Origin: Verrucomicrobiota bacterium | GTDB taxonomy: Bacteria; Verrucomicrobiota; Verrucomicrobiia; Opitutales; UBA2995 | Direction: 5' to 3' | Assembly (NCBI GenBank): GCA_027622555.1 | Contig: JAQBYJ010000002.1 | Coordinates: 62,001-126,000 of the forward strand | Length of the DNA stretch: 64,000 nucleotides | Part shown: positions 43,257-53,718 of the stretch, one piece after another | Position numbering within the stretch: position 1 is the stretch's first letter | Layout: every line of letters starts with the position of its first letter | Notes under the pieces: model-generated | Database searches by the model: none | The model's input: only the letters and a program-made list of their open reading frames with translations | Told to the model about the DNA's origin: nothing | Position numbers and translations under genes: made by a program

Positions 43257-44508
43257 CTTGACCCAGAAGACAGAAAAGCTTTGGGACTTGGTCGTCATAG
43301 GTGGAGGGGCCGCTGGTTTCTTTGGTGCTCTTGCCGCGGCTGAATCTGCGGATAAACCGATGAAGGTGCTCATCCTTGAAAAGTCCCCTAACCTTCTGGG
43401 GAAAGTGCGAATTTCGGGAGGCGGACGATGCAATCTAACGCATGCCTGCTTTGAACCCAGAACATTTGCGACGCATTTCCCCCGAGGCGAAAAAGCACTC
43501 ATCGGTCCTTTAAACCGTTGGAGCGCTCAAGATACGATCGACTGGTTTGAAAATCATGGCGTCCAATTGAAAAGAGAAGCCGACGGCAGGATGTTTCCCA
43601 CTTCAGACAAATCCCAAACAATTATCGACTGCCTTATGGATGCGGCCCAAGCTGCTGGCGTAACCATCTGGACTAAGGCACAAGCAACATCCATCACGCA
43701 CGAATCCCAACCAAGCGACCTATTCAGCCTCCAACTGGCTGGCGGGACAACCGTCCTCACCAAACAGCTACTCATGGCCACAGGAGGAACGAGATCTGCC
43801 GATACCAAAAAATTAATTCATAGCCTGGGGCACACGACTCAGCCAGCAGTTCCTTCGCTATTCACTTTCAACATTCCCGGACAGGCATTGAAGGAGCTGG
43901 CCGGATTGTCGGTGGCAAAAGCAGTTCTGAGGGTTCCGGATCTCGAATTGAATTCCACGGGACCATTACTGGTCACTCATTGGGGTCTGAGCGGTCCGGC
44001 TGTTTTAAAATTATCCGCATGGGGAGCCCGGGCACTCCATGGCGTCGACTATCAATTTACCCTACACGTAAACTGGCTTCCCGAACCCAATATTCAAAAC
44101 ACTTTTGACCAATTACGTGCTTCTCATGGCAAACGCCTGATCTGCTCTCGCTCGCCATTTACTGAAATTCCCCGTCGACTCTGGGAACGACTCGTAAACT
44201 TGAGCGAAATTCCTGACACCGTTGGCTGGGCTCAGCTTTCCAAACCTCTAGAACGAGTTCTGTTGGAAATCCTCCAAAATTCAACTTTTGAGGTTCGTGG
44301 CAAAAGTTTAAACAAGGAGGAATTTGTAACCTGCGGCGGTGTAAACCTTGATGAAGTGAATCTGCGGACAATGGAAAGTCGCAAGATTCCTGGATTATTT
44401 TTCGCTGGGGAAGTGCTGGATGTGGATGGAATAACAGGTGGATTTAACTTTCAAAACGCCTGGACCACCGGTTACCTGGCCGGAACAGCAATTTCGATGG
44501 GTAAATGA
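43249..44508 (+). CDS. BaiN/HI0933-family FAD-dependent oxidoreductase
   Basis: A 419-residue flavoprotein with the N-terminal dinucleotide site LVVIGGGAAGFFGALAAAE, the signature GKVRISGGGRCNLTH and the C-terminal FAD block GLFFAGEVLDVDGITGGFNF then QNAWTTG. The family includes BaiN (bile-acid dehydrogenation) and uncharacterised HI0933 proteins, and its usual function is unknown. The start is TTG (43249 or 43258); no ATG lies before the flavin site. It overlaps the methyltransferase gene by 8 bases, so expression is likely coupled. Confidence 0.87.
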   Translation: MSSLTQKTEKLWDLVVIGGGAAGFFGALAAAESADKPMKVLILEKSPNLLGKVRISGGGRCNLTHACFEPRTFATHFPRGEKALIGPLNRWSAQDTIDWFENHGVQLKREADGRMFPTSDKSQTIIDCLMDAAQAAGVTIWTKAQATSITHESQPSDLFSLQLAGGTTVLTKQLLMATGGTRSADTKKLIHSLGHTTQPAVPSLFTFNIPGQALKELAGLSVAKAVLRVPDLELNSTGPLLVTHWGLSGPAVLKLSAWGARALHGVDYQFTLHVNWLPEPNIQNTFDQLRASHGKRLICSRSPFTEIPRRLWERLVNLSEIPDTVGWAQLSKPLERVLLEILQNSTFEVRGKSLNKEEFVTCGGVNLDEVNLRTMESRKIPGLFFAGEVLDVDGITGGFNFQNAWTTGYLAGTAISMGK

Positions 44509-44584
44509 TTGTTTTTGTTTGATGGTTACCGGTCTTGTCCAATAGGTATTAAATGGTTCCCTAAACCTATCCTTATATTTAACG

Positions 44585-47089
44585 GTGAAACGTTTTTCCC
44601 TAATCAGTTATTTTCTGTTCGGCAGCAGTTTTTTCTTTGCTGGTCTATCTCTCACAGCAAACGAAGAAACCTTTAATTCCTTCCTTAAAAAGGCTGAGCC
44701 TATTCTGGACAACTATTGCTACGATTGCCATGGACTTGGGGTCAGCGAGGGGGATGTCACTTTGGATGAGTTTAATCCTGAGACAATAAGTGACACGGAT
44801 CTCTGGCTACGGGTTTTGAAAAACAGCCGGGCTCACATAATGCCACCACATGAAGAAGCTCAACCGACCGAGGAGGAACGAAATATTTTGGCTGACTGGA
44901 TCAAATCAGGGCCTTTCGGAATTGATTCTAAAAACCCGGATCCGGGAAGAATGACGGTCCAGCGTCTAAATCGTATAGAGTATCAAAATACGATAAACGA
45001 TCTTTTTGGGATCGAATTTAACACGCTCGACATTTTTCCCGCCGATGATTCAGGCGAAGGTTTCGATAATATTGGAGACGTCTTAACAATCTCTCCAATG
45101 CTATTGGAAAAATACCTGGATGCTGCCAATGCGATCGTGGCAAAAGCGGTTCCAATCCAGTCCCTGGTAATGCCTGAGAGAAAATGGACCAAAAAGTCTT
45201 TGGTAAACCTGTTTTCGCCTGCTCCTCCAATCGACAAGGACGAGGAAAACCTGCAGTTGTCTTTTTACGAACCATCCACTAGAACAGCCAATTTCCAGTT
45301 GGAGGTTGCCGGAAATTATCAATTCGTTGTTAGAATAAAACCAAAGAGTTTTTCATCCTTCAACGGATTTGATTACAACGAATGCCGTTTCACTTTCCAA
45401 GCAGATGGGAACACTCTGATTAATCAAACATTCGCTTATACTTCAGGAAAGATTCACGAATTTGTTTTTGATACTAACTGGGGCGTGGGTACGCATTCTC
45501 TTTCTGCTTCTGTTGAACCGCTGACAGACCTGGAAAAAGTTAAAAAGCTGAAAATGGAAATCGAAGAAATAATAATTCGAGGACCTGACAGCCCTAAACA
45601 CTGGTCGGCACCCGATAACTACGAAGCCTATTTCCCCGAAGGAATCCCTGCGGGTAAGTCAAAACGGAAAAGCTACACTCACCAGCTCTTATCCAGGTTC
45701 GCGACAAAAGCTTACCGACGTCCAGTAGACAATACCACCATCAACAAACTAGTCTCATTGGCCGAATCCATCTCAGCGCAGAAAGGCAAGACTTACGAAG
45801 AAGGTATTGCCCAGGCAATGGTAGCCATACTGGCATCGCCACGTTTCATATTTCGAGAGGAAGACCTGAATAAAAAATCAAGAGATGAAACACACGCCTT
45901 CATTGATGAGTACGCCCTGGCCTCGAGGCTCTCTTACTTTCTCTGGTCAACCATGCCGGACGATGAGTTGTTTGAATTAGCAGAACAAGGTAACCTACGG
46001 GAAAACCTGGAATCACAAATTGAACGCATGATGACCGATAAGCGGTTTGATAGATTCATCGAAAATTTCGGAGGCCAGTGGCTTCACTCCCGGGACATCC
46101 AAGGTGTCAATATAAGCGATTACGACGTCTGGCTCCGGGATAATCCGAATCCGGTATTACGGGAAGCAAGAGCCGAATATCAGATCGTTCGTGAGATTCC
46201 CGAATTTACAAGAACTCCAGAGCAACAGGAAACCTACCGGCGAACGCGTGAGCTCGTAACAGCCAGCTACGATCTCGAACGTCCCGATTGGAGCGGTCCA
46301 TTAAGAAGGGCCATGCAACTGGAGACAGAAGAATATTTCAAATACATCATTAAGGAGGACAGAAACGTGTTAGAATTGCTCGATAGCGATTACACCTTTC
46401 TCAACGAGCTTCTTGCCAAGCATTATGGAATAGAAGGCGTGGAAGGTTCAAAGACCAGAAAAGTTCAATTAGCATCCGATAGCCCAAGGGGCGGAATTCT
46501 GACACAAGGCACCATCCTGGCGTTTACTTCGAACCCAACCCGAACATCTCCGGTTAAACGCGGTGTATTTATACTGGAAAACATTCTTGGGACACCTCCT
46601 GCTCCGCCTCCTCCCGATATTCCTGCTCTTGAAGATGTGGCGAGTAAGGAAAAAATTTCCGCCATGAGCCTGCGTGAAATACTGGCCCTACACAGGGAAG
46701 AACCATTGTGTAGCTCCTGTCATAATCGTATGGACCCTCTCGGATTAGCACTGGAAAATTTCAATGCCATGGGCATGTGGCGCGATCAAGAACTCGAAAT
46801 ACCCATAGATAGCGAAGGAATTCTCATTACTGGCGAGAGATTTTCAAGCATTCAGGAAATGAAACACATCCTTGCCAACGACCGAAAACGTGATTTTTAT
46901 TACTGCATGAGTGAAAAACTGCTTACCTATGCCTTAGGTCGCGGCACTGAATATTACGATACAATAACCATCGATTATCTGGTAAACGAATTAGAAAAAA
47001 ATGATGGCCGTCCATCTGCATTATTGATGGCGGTTATAAAATCTGTTCCATTTCAAAAACGAAGACACCCTGATTTTAGCCCCAACTAA
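44585..47089 (+). CDS. PSCyt1/DUF1587/DUF1592/DUF1588/DUF1585 protein
   Basis: An 834-residue exported protein of the large PVC family containing a planctomycete-type cytochrome c domain (C45-YDC48-H49 in NYCYDCHG). It continues with DUF1587 (RLNRIEYQNTINDLFGI), DUF1595, DUF1592 (YALASRLSYFLWSTMPDDEL), DUF1588 (PTRTSPVKRGVFILENILG) and DUF1585 (LTYALGRGTEYYD). Its function is unproven; the family is often linked to oxidation or degradation of complex glycans. Start is GTG 44585 with a signal peptide. It lies 3 bases from the DUF1552 gene, a pairing conserved in PVC bacteria. Confidence 0.92.
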   Translation: MKRFSLISYFLFGSSFFFAGLSLTANEETFNSFLKKAEPILDNYCYDCHGLGVSEGDVTLDEFNPETISDTDLWLRVLKNSRAHIMPPHEEAQPTEEERNILADWIKSGPFGIDSKNPDPGRMTVQRLNRIEYQNTINDLFGIEFNTLDIFPADDSGEGFDNIGDVLTISPMLLEKYLDAANAIVAKAVPIQSLVMPERKWTKKSLVNLFSPAPPIDKDEENLQLSFYEPSTRTANFQLEVAGNYQFVVRIKPKSFSSFNGFDYNECRFTFQADGNTLINQTFAYTSGKIHEFVFDTNWGVGTHSLSASVEPLTDLEKVKKLKMEIEEIIIRGPDSPKHWSAPDNYEAYFPEGIPAGKSKRKSYTHQLLSRFATKAYRRPVDNTTINKLVSLAESISAQKGKTYEEGIAQAMVAILASPRFIFREEDLNKKSRDETHAFIDEYALASRLSYFLWSTMPDDELFELAEQGNLRENLESQIERMMTDKRFDRFIENFGGQWLHSRDIQGVNISDYDVWLRDNPNPVLREARAEYQIVREIPEFTRTPEQQETYRRTRELVTASYDLERPDWSGPLRRAMQLETEEYFKYIIKEDRNVLELLDSDYTFLNELLAKHYGIEGVEGSKTRKVQLASDSPRGGILTQGTILAFTSNPTRTSPVKRGVFILENILGTPPAPPPPDIPALEDVASKEKISAMSLREILALHREEPLCSSCHNRMDPLGLALENFNAMGMWRDQELEIPIDSEGILITGERFSSIQEMKHILANDRKRDFYYCMSEKLLTYALGRGTEYYDTITIDYLVNELEKNDGRPSALLMAVIKSVPFQKRRHPDFSPN

Positions 47090-47092
47090 ATT

Positions 47093-48469
47093 ATGTCACG
47101 CTCACTTACTTCAAATAACGCCCTAAGCCGGAGGCACTTCCTAAAGGGCCTCGGAGCTGCAATTGCGGTACCGTCCTTTCATTCACTTCTTCCGGGAAAT
47201 TTATTGGCAAATGAATCACTGCGCCATGGAGCGACGACCGCAACTGGTGCACCGTTGAGAACAGCCTTTGTCACATTTCCAAACGGCTCAATTCCGGCCA
47301 CATGGTGGCCGGAGGGTTCAACAACAGACTTCAGGTTTGGCCAAACACTACAACCATTAGAGACCCTGAAACATTCCCTCCAAGTCATACAGGGGCTTGA
47401 CCATCAGCATGCGACAGGTGCCAAAGACGGTGCCGGAGATCACGCTCGTGGTAATAGTGTATTCCTTACAGGAGTGCGTTTGAAAAAGAGCGCAACAGAC
47501 ATTCGGGCTGGAGTTTCAATTGATCAGGCAATTGCGAGAGAGGTGGGGATCGAAACCCGCTTTCCTTCCATGGAGCTCTCCTGTGACGCGGCACGTGCTT
47601 CCGGCAGTTGTGATTCGGGTTACTCCTGTGCTTATCAATACAACGTGTCCTGGAAGACCCCGACTACTCCTATGGCGCCAGAGTCAAATCCCAGAAAAGT
47701 GTTTGAGCGACTATTCGGGGAAGGATCCCATGGTGAACGAGCGGCCAACGCTCAACGACGGATGATCAATCGTCGATCCATTCTCGATTTCGTTATCGAT
47801 GATGCAGAACGCATGCAAAAACGTCTTGGCGTTAACGATAAAGACAAGCTCGACCAGTATTTGACGGGTGTTCGTGAGGTGGAAACCAGAATCGAACAAA
47901 TGGAAAAATTGGGACCTAATTTCGATCCTAATATTCCAACACCGGATGGTATTCCATACAGCCATGGAGAACACATCGCCATCATGTACGAAATGATGTT
48001 GCTCGCTTTCCAAACTGATTCCACACGCATCGCTACTCTGATCCTTGCCCATGATGGGGATAACCGTTCACACGAAGAAATTGGAATCACCGAAGGCCAT
48101 CACGAGTTAACTCATCACCGGGATAAACAAGATCGCATCGACAAGGTAGCCCTCATCGATCGTTGGTATGTCGAACAATTTGCCCAATTTTTAAGCCGAC
48201 TGGATGAAGTCCAGGATGTGGACGGAAATACCATACTTCACAATTCAATGATCGTTTACGGAAGTGGGAATGCTGATGGCAATAGACATACGCACCACAA
48301 CCTCCCCATCCTATTGGCAGGTCACGGAGGAGGAGAATTAAACCCAGGACGTTTTGTTCAAAATGGTTCTAAGCCGGCAACCAATCTATTCCTCAGCCTT
48401 GCGGATAAAATGGGGGTCAAAAACTTGCCAAGTTTCGGAGATTCTACTGGACGTCTTACCAGCATCTAG
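47093..48469 (+). CDS. Tat-exported DUF1552 protein
   Basis: A 458-residue DUF1552 protein (PF07586). Tat signal SRRHFLKGLGAAIAVPS comes first. A metal-rich hydrolase-like core follows (GLDHQHATGAKDGAGDHARG; LAHDGDNRSHEEIGITEGHH; GNADGNRHTHHNLPILLAGH). It is the constant partner of DUF1592 proteins and starts 3 bases after one, so the two almost certainly act together in the periplasm. Biochemical function unknown. The prxQ-like gene follows after 17 bases. Confidence 0.92.
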   Translation: MSRSLTSNNALSRRHFLKGLGAAIAVPSFHSLLPGNLLANESLRHGATTATGAPLRTAFVTFPNGSIPATWWPEGSTTDFRFGQTLQPLETLKHSLQVIQGLDHQHATGAKDGAGDHARGNSVFLTGVRLKKSATDIRAGVSIDQAIAREVGIETRFPSMELSCDAARASGSCDSGYSCAYQYNVSWKTPTTPMAPESNPRKVFERLFGEGSHGERAANAQRRMINRRSILDFVIDDAERMQKRLGVNDKDKLDQYLTGVREVETRIEQMEKLGPNFDPNIPTPDGIPYSHGEHIAIMYEMMLLAFQTDSTRIATLILAHDGDNRSHEEIGITEGHHELTHHRDKQDRIDKVALIDRWYVEQFAQFLSRLDEVQDVDGNTILHNSMIVYGSGNADGNRHTHHNLPILLAGHGGGELNPGRFVQNGSKPATNLFLSLADKMGVKNLPSFGDSTGRLTSI

Positions 48470-48486
48470 AGAAGTTTGACTGTCTT

Positions 48487-48960
48487 ATGGCAGTACTCGA
48501 ATTAACACTCAAAGAGGGCGACAAAGCCCCTTCCTTTACCGCAACAACCAACGGCGGAAATACTGTTTCCCTCCAGGATTATGCTGGAAAACATGTGGTT
48601 CTTTATTTCTACCCCAAAGATGATACCCCAGGTTGTACGGTAGAGGCCTGCGGATTTCGCGATGCATGGAAGAAGTATGAGGACAAAGGAGCAGTCGTTC
48701 TTGGAGTGAGTGTAGACTCGGTAAAGAAGCACGACAAGTTTATCGAAAAGTTCTCCCTGCCCTTCATCTTGATTGCAGACGAAGATAAAAAAATAGTCGA
48801 AGACTACGGTGTGTGGGGATTGAAACAATTTATGGGTCGTGAATACATGGGCATTCACCGCGTCACCTTCCTCATCGGTCCCGATGGAACGATCACGCAT
48901 ATTTGGTCTAAAGTGAACCCCGAGGTCCACGCAGAAGAGGTTTTGGCAGCGATCATGTAG
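48487..48960 (+). CDS. bcp: Peroxiredoxin of the BCP/PrxQ type
   Basis: A 157-residue thiol peroxidase that reduces hydrogen peroxide and organic hydroperoxides with thioredoxin. The peroxidatic Cys is C50 in YPKDDTPGCTVEACGFRD, and C55, five residues on, is the resolving Cys of the PrxQ intramolecular disulfide type. Length fits the family. No signal peptide. It follows the DUF1552 gene closely, possibly in the same operon, which may relate to peroxide from periplasmic oxidation (inference). Confidence 0.93.
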   Translation: MAVLELTLKEGDKAPSFTATTNGGNTVSLQDYAGKHVVLYFYPKDDTPGCTVEACGFRDAWKKYEDKGAVVLGVSVDSVKKHDKFIEKFSLPFILIADEDKKIVEDYGVWGLKQFMGREYMGIHRVTFLIGPDGTITHIWSKVNPEVHAEEVLAAIM

Positions 48961-49103
48961 TGTCAATCACACGTAATTCGCTTCCTTTGTTAAAAGCGGG
49001 TTAATCACTCAAAGCACCACCGGTAAAGTATTTAAGGAATAGGACGGCACTTCCACGGTTTGAGGACAATATCACTCCATAACTCAAACATCCTTAAAAT
49101 ACC

Positions 49104-50933
49104 TTGAAACTTGAAGTTCAATGGCTCGCGTACTTGGCCAATGAAGCTGGCATCCTTGACTCAGCAAAATGCCTCGTACTTAAACATGCGCTTGGGCCTG
49201 AAGCTGAGCTGTTGGCGTTTGGAGAAAAACTGATTGATCGAGGTTATTGCACCGACGTTGACACACTACAAAATCTTATCGAAGAGGCCCATGCTAAAGG
49301 AGAAGCAGGAGCCCAAGTTCCGAACGATCCATTCGAAATTCTTCAGTCAACTTCAAAACGCACTTTCGGCAGGAGAAGTCCGGATGCGGATGCACCAAGT
49401 CCATTACGCCTTTCTTCAACCAGTTCATCAACCATACAAGACTCCCCGCTTACAACGAGTATACCGAGCCAGGGTTCTCCCAAGCCATGGAAACCTTCAG
49501 ACGGACGACGCACCCTAACAACAGACAACCCGTTTGGCAGGACTGGAACTAATTCTCACACTGAAATCCGCGAAGCCAAACTGGCGCCAATTTCTTTTCC
49601 GAATCCGGAGGCGCAACCTGCACATATCCCGTCACTCAGATCCAATTCAGGCCGGGTCCAGGATGAACCCGACGCCCTCCCAACAATCCAAGCACAACCA
49701 GCGCCACAAGCATCGGTAGTTGCTGCGTCCACCCCGGTTCGGTCAGAACACGCACCCAATCTTACGAAAGAACGCCCCGAAGTATCCTTGGAAGTTGAAG
49801 ATGAGTGGCCAGGTTTCGAAAAGATTGCGTCATTTTCTGAACAAGAAGCCCGTCAATGCATGGTCCAGCTTCTGCTAAAAAGCCAATGCGAAGGAGCAAG
49901 TGACCTTCACTTATGCGCTGACGCTTGTCCCTTTATCCGACACAATCGGGAAGTCGTTTATCTCGGTGACCACGTATTGAGTGCCGAAGAAGCCAAAAAA
50001 CTTAACCTGGCACTCCTATCAGAATTTCAACTGGACTTTTTCAATAAGAATCACGACCTGGATTACGCTTTATCGTTCAATACCCACCTGCGTTACCGGG
50101 TTAACTTGATGCTTCATAAAGATGGTTTGTCAGGTACCTACCGTCTCGTTCCCAACCAAATTCGAAGCTTGGAAGAATTGGGATTTCATGAAGCAGACAA
50201 TATCCGGAAACTGCTTACCTACCACAATGGTTTGATTATGGTCACTGGCCCTATGGGTTCCGGTAAAACGGCAACGCTTGCAGCTTTGATCGATGAAATT
50301 AACAGAACGCGTCAAGACCATCTAATCACCGTCGAATCGCCTATCGAAATAGTGCAGCACTCTGATCAATGCCAAATCACCCAACGTGAGGTAGGCAGCC
50401 ATACCAATACCTTTCACAGTGCATTGAAGGGTGCGCTTCGGCAAGATCCGGATATCATTGTTATCGGAGAAATGCGCGATCTTGAAACGGTTGAAATGGC
50501 GATCAGCGCTTCAGAAACAGGTCACCTTGTAATCGGCACCATGCATACCAGTGATGCTGCCAACACGCTAAATCGTTTGCTCGATGTATTTCCAGCAGCC
50601 CAACAAACACAAATCAGATCGATGGTAGCGGAAAGTTTGAAAGGTATCATTTGCCAAAGACTCCTACCCGCTGCCGATGGAGGTGTCGAAATGGCTTATG
50701 AGCTTTTGCTTAATTGCGCGGCGGTTGGAAACCTCATTCGAACCAACAAAGCAGACGGACTTTCCAACGTTATAGAAACGGGCCGCAAACAAGGGATGAT
50801 CCTTATGGACAAATCAATTTTTGCTCTCTGGGAAGCCAAACGCATTTCCGATGAAGTCGCTTTGGCCAACCTTGTTAGCAGGCCTATGAAACAACATATT
50901 CTCTCCGGCGGACAAGTGGAGGTCGAAGTATAA
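49104..50933 (+). CDS. PilT-like ATPase with long N-terminal extension
   Basis: A 609-residue type IV pilus ATPase family protein. Residues 1-260 include a short N-terminal helical part and a long low-complexity linker rich in Ser, Pro and Ala. The PilT-like core follows: SDLHLCADACPFIRHN, Walker A GPMGSGKT (about 382-389), Walker B IIVIGEMRDLET and His box GHLVIGTMHT. The Asp box reads TVESPIEIV where PilT has IEDPIEF, an acidic-to-Ser change that may affect catalysis. Start is TTG 49104. The second pilT-like gene begins 2 bases later. Likely role: pilus retraction or its control. Confidence 0.85.
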   Translation: MKLEVQWLAYLANEAGILDSAKCLVLKHALGPEAELLAFGEKLIDRGYCTDVDTLQNLIEEAHAKGEAGAQVPNDPFEILQSTSKRTFGRRSPDADAPSPLRLSSTSSSTIQDSPLTTSIPSQGSPKPWKPSDGRRTLTTDNPFGRTGTNSHTEIREAKLAPISFPNPEAQPAHIPSLRSNSGRVQDEPDALPTIQAQPAPQASVVAASTPVRSEHAPNLTKERPEVSLEVEDEWPGFEKIASFSEQEARQCMVQLLLKSQCEGASDLHLCADACPFIRHNREVVYLGDHVLSAEEAKKLNLALLSEFQLDFFNKNHDLDYALSFNTHLRYRVNLMLHKDGLSGTYRLVPNQIRSLEELGFHEADNIRKLLTYHNGLIMVTGPMGSGKTATLAALIDEINRTRQDHLITVESPIEIVQHSDQCQITQREVGSHTNTFHSALKGALRQDPDIIVIGEMRDLETVEMAISASETGHLVIGTMHTSDAANTLNRLLDVFPAAQQTQIRSMVAESLKGIICQRLLPAADGGVEMAYELLLNCAAVGNLIRTNKADGLSNVIETGRKQGMILMDKSIFALWEAKRISDEVALANLVSRPMKQHILSGGQVEVEV

Positions 50934-50935
50934 TC

Positions 50936-51994
50936 ATGCCTATTCTCGATAGATATTTGACGAAGATGTTAGACATGGATGGGTCTGACTTGCACCTGGC
51001 CGTAGGATTGCCACCAAGAATCAGGGCATCCGGTTCTATCATGGATATGGAGGATGAGCCAGAACTCGATCAAGAATCTTTGGAAGAAATGCTTCAGGAA
51101 ATTTGTAACGAAACTCGCTGGAATCATTTTCAGGAAAATCGTGATCTCGATTTGGCTCACGAAATTCCAGGCCTTGCTCGTTTTCGTGGAAGTTTTTTAT
51201 ACAATCAATGGGGACCAGGTGCCGTTTTCCGGCAGATCCCTGCTGAGATTCTATCTTTTGATAAACTCAACCTTCCAGTCGTGTTAAAGGAGGTCTGCGC
51301 CTACCAGGAAGGTCTGGTCTTGGTTACTGGACCAACCGGTAGTGGTAAATCGACGACGATGGCAGCGATGCTGGACTATATAAATGATAATTTCCAGAAG
51401 CACATTATCACCATCGAAGATCCTATAGAATTTGTTCATCCCAAGAAAAACTGTGTGATAGTTCACCGGGAAGTGGGAGAACACAGCCACTCGTTTGCCA
51501 ACGCACTCAAGAGCTCCATGCGGGGCGATCCGGATATCATTTTATTAGGGGAAATGAGGGAACTCGAAACCATTCAACTGGCGCTGAGTTGTGCATCGAT
51601 GGGCATGCTTGTTTTTGGAACTCTCCATACCAACAATGCTCCGAAAACAGTCGATCGAATTATTGATGCTTTCCCGGCGGAAGAACAAAATCAAATCCGC
51701 ACCATGCTGGCCAGTTGCTTGCGGGGAGTGGTCTCCCAATTACTCTGCAAAAAGATTGGAGGAGGACGAGTCGCGGTTAATGAAATACTTCTGAAACACG
51801 ATGCATTGCCTAATTGCATCCGAAGTGGAAAGATCAGCAACATCCGTGGAATTATCGAGAGCAGTATGGCTGAGGGCATGACCACCATGGATGCATCCTT
51901 GATGGCTCAACTGAAAAAAGGGGCTATCTCGGGTCACGAGGCTTACATGAAAGCGGCCGATAAGAATCAATTCGAAGCATACAAAAATACCTAG
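50936..51994 (+). CDS. PilT/PilU-type retraction ATPase
   Basis: A 352-residue PilT/PilU protein of standard length. SDLHLAVGLPPRIR opens the PAS-like N-domain. Walker A GPTGSGKST is at 132-140, the Asp box is ITIEDPIEFVH, Walker B is IILLGEMRELET and the His box is GMLVFGTLHTNN. All catalytic boxes are intact, unlike in the sister gene just upstream, with which it forms a 2-base-spaced pair. No pilin or PilB genes lie nearby. Confidence 0.92.
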   Translation: MPILDRYLTKMLDMDGSDLHLAVGLPPRIRASGSIMDMEDEPELDQESLEEMLQEICNETRWNHFQENRDLDLAHEIPGLARFRGSFLYNQWGPGAVFRQIPAEILSFDKLNLPVVLKEVCAYQEGLVLVTGPTGSGKSTTMAAMLDYINDNFQKHIITIEDPIEFVHPKKNCVIVHREVGEHSHSFANALKSSMRGDPDIILLGEMRELETIQLALSCASMGMLVFGTLHTNNAPKTVDRIIDAFPAEEQNQIRTMLASCLRGVVSQLLCKKIGGGRVAVNEILLKHDALPNCIRSGKISNIRGIIESSMAEGMTTMDASLMAQLKKGAISGHEAYMKAADKNQFEAYKNT

Positions 51995-52031
51995 GATTGT
52001 ATCCGCTCAGGAAACTGCTAAAGTTCCCCGC

Positions 52032-53624
52032 ATGCTCCAATCACCTTCCTGGCAAAACCCGACAACACCCCACCCTGATCTGGTTTATGGAAACAACGTA
52101 ATTGCGACCTCGGAACCCCATGCCACTGATGCCGCAATCGATGTATTTCGCAAAGGAGGTAACGCAGTTGATGCAGCTCTGGCCGCAGCGATAACCCTGA
52201 CGGTTACCGAACCGTGCTCGAATGGTATCGGTGGAGACGGATTTGCGATTGTGGCTCAAGGCGGAAAACTCTTCGGATTGAATGCCTGTGGAAAATCTCC
52301 ACTTTCCTGGAAAAGAGACTATTTTAATCAATTCGATTCGATGCCCGAACGAGGCTGGGACTCGGTTACAACTCCCGGAGCTGTCAGTCAATGGGTTGCC
52401 TTACATGATCGCTTTGGAAAGCTTCCCTTTAAAAAACTGTTTCAGGCCGCCATATATCATGCACGAAACGGATTCTCATTAGGAGCTCAAGTAGCCAACG
52501 GGTTCAAAGCAGCCAGGGAAACCTTTACTGATTATCCTGATTTTGTGAAAACATGGTTGCCCGAGGGATTTGAACCCATTCAAGACGCTGTATTTAAAAA
52601 TCCGGCACAAGCCGATACGCTGGAAGAAATTGCAGCTACAAAGGGAGCATCTTTTTACCAGGGCGAAATCGCCAACAAAATAGTGGCGCACGCTCAATCA
52701 ACCGGGGGTTGGTTGAGCACTGAGGACCTTGCAACTCATCAAGCAGTTTGGGTGGACCCCATTTCCACAAGGTATCGATCCTGCGATGTACACGAAATCC
52801 CTCCCAATGGACAAGGCCTGGTTGCGTTGATCGCTTTGGGAATACTCGATCAATTTCCTCTCGACAAATGGGATCCCGATTCCGCCGACTCCATCCATGT
52901 AAAGATTGAGGCGATCAAGGTGGGTTTTGCCGAAGCATCTCAACACATCTGCGACCCGGATCATTGGAATAACGCAACCTACGGGGTGTTGGAAAAAAGC
53001 TACCTGGAAGAGCGCGCCAGAAACATGGATATGAACCATGCGGTCATACCGGAAGCCACCACGTTCCACGATCATGGCACTGTCTATCTTTCTGCGGCCG
53101 ATGATTCGGGTACGATGGTTTCGTTAATTCAATCCAACTTCATGGGATTCGGTTCAGGAATCGTCATTCCCAAAACCGGCATCTCAATGCAGAACCGAGG
53201 ACATGGATTTTCGCTGGCTTCGGGACACCCGAACGAAGTTGCTCCAGGAAAACGTCCCTTCCATACCATTATTCCTGCCATGGTTACGAAATCCGGAAAT
53301 CCCTTATTTTCGTTTGGTGTAATGGGCGGTCACATGCAACCGCAGGGCCACGTGCAAGTTCTCACCCGGATCCTCGACAATCATTGGAATCCCCAAAGCT
53401 CTTCAAACGCACCCCGTTGGTTTGTCACCCCTGACTTTGAATTGATCTTCGAACCGGGTTTCGACAGCAAAACCATTGATGAAATGCGCCACCGCGGACA
53501 TAGGGTTGTCGCAAACCACATTACTGGCTTATTCGGCGGATATCAAGGGATTTTCAAGTTAGACCAAGGCTACTGCGCCAGCAGTGACAAGCGAAAGGAC
53601 GGTCATGCAGCCGCCTTTGATTAA
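52032..53624 (+). CDS. Gamma-glutamyltransferase
   Basis: A 530-residue Ntn-hydrolase that cleaves gamma-glutamyl bonds such as in glutathione. The N-terminal block is ATSEPHATDAAIDVFRKGGN then AVDAALAAAI. The maturation and nucleophile site is Thr350 in HDHGTVYLSAADDSGTMVSL, followed by NFMGFGSG in the small subunit. It lacks an evident signal peptide, whereas many GGTs are periplasmic, so it may belong to a cytoplasmic branch. The downstream transporter at 53719 may serve amino-acid or peptide products; that is inference. Confidence 0.9.
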   Translation: MLQSPSWQNPTTPHPDLVYGNNVIATSEPHATDAAIDVFRKGGNAVDAALAAAITLTVTEPCSNGIGGDGFAIVAQGGKLFGLNACGKSPLSWKRDYFNQFDSMPERGWDSVTTPGAVSQWVALHDRFGKLPFKKLFQAAIYHARNGFSLGAQVANGFKAARETFTDYPDFVKTWLPEGFEPIQDAVFKNPAQADTLEEIAATKGASFYQGEIANKIVAHAQSTGGWLSTEDLATHQAVWVDPISTRYRSCDVHEIPPNGQGLVALIALGILDQFPLDKWDPDSADSIHVKIEAIKVGFAEASQHICDPDHWNNATYGVLEKSYLEERARNMDMNHAVIPEATTFHDHGTVYLSAADDSGTMVSLIQSNFMGFGSGIVIPKTGISMQNRGHGFSLASGHPNEVAPGKRPFHTIIPAMVTKSGNPLFSFGVMGGHMQPQGHVQVLTRILDNHWNPQSSSNAPRWFVTPDFELIFEPGFDSKTIDEMRHRGHRVVANHITGLFGGYQGIFKLDQGYCASSDKRKDGHAAAFD

Positions 53625-53718
53625 ATGAAAACTTGTCGATCCACGAGACTTTCAGATAAGGCCTTTTACTGAGCTGAAATTTCTGCTCTCATTGTCAATC
53701 TACTCCAACCCAAACCAT

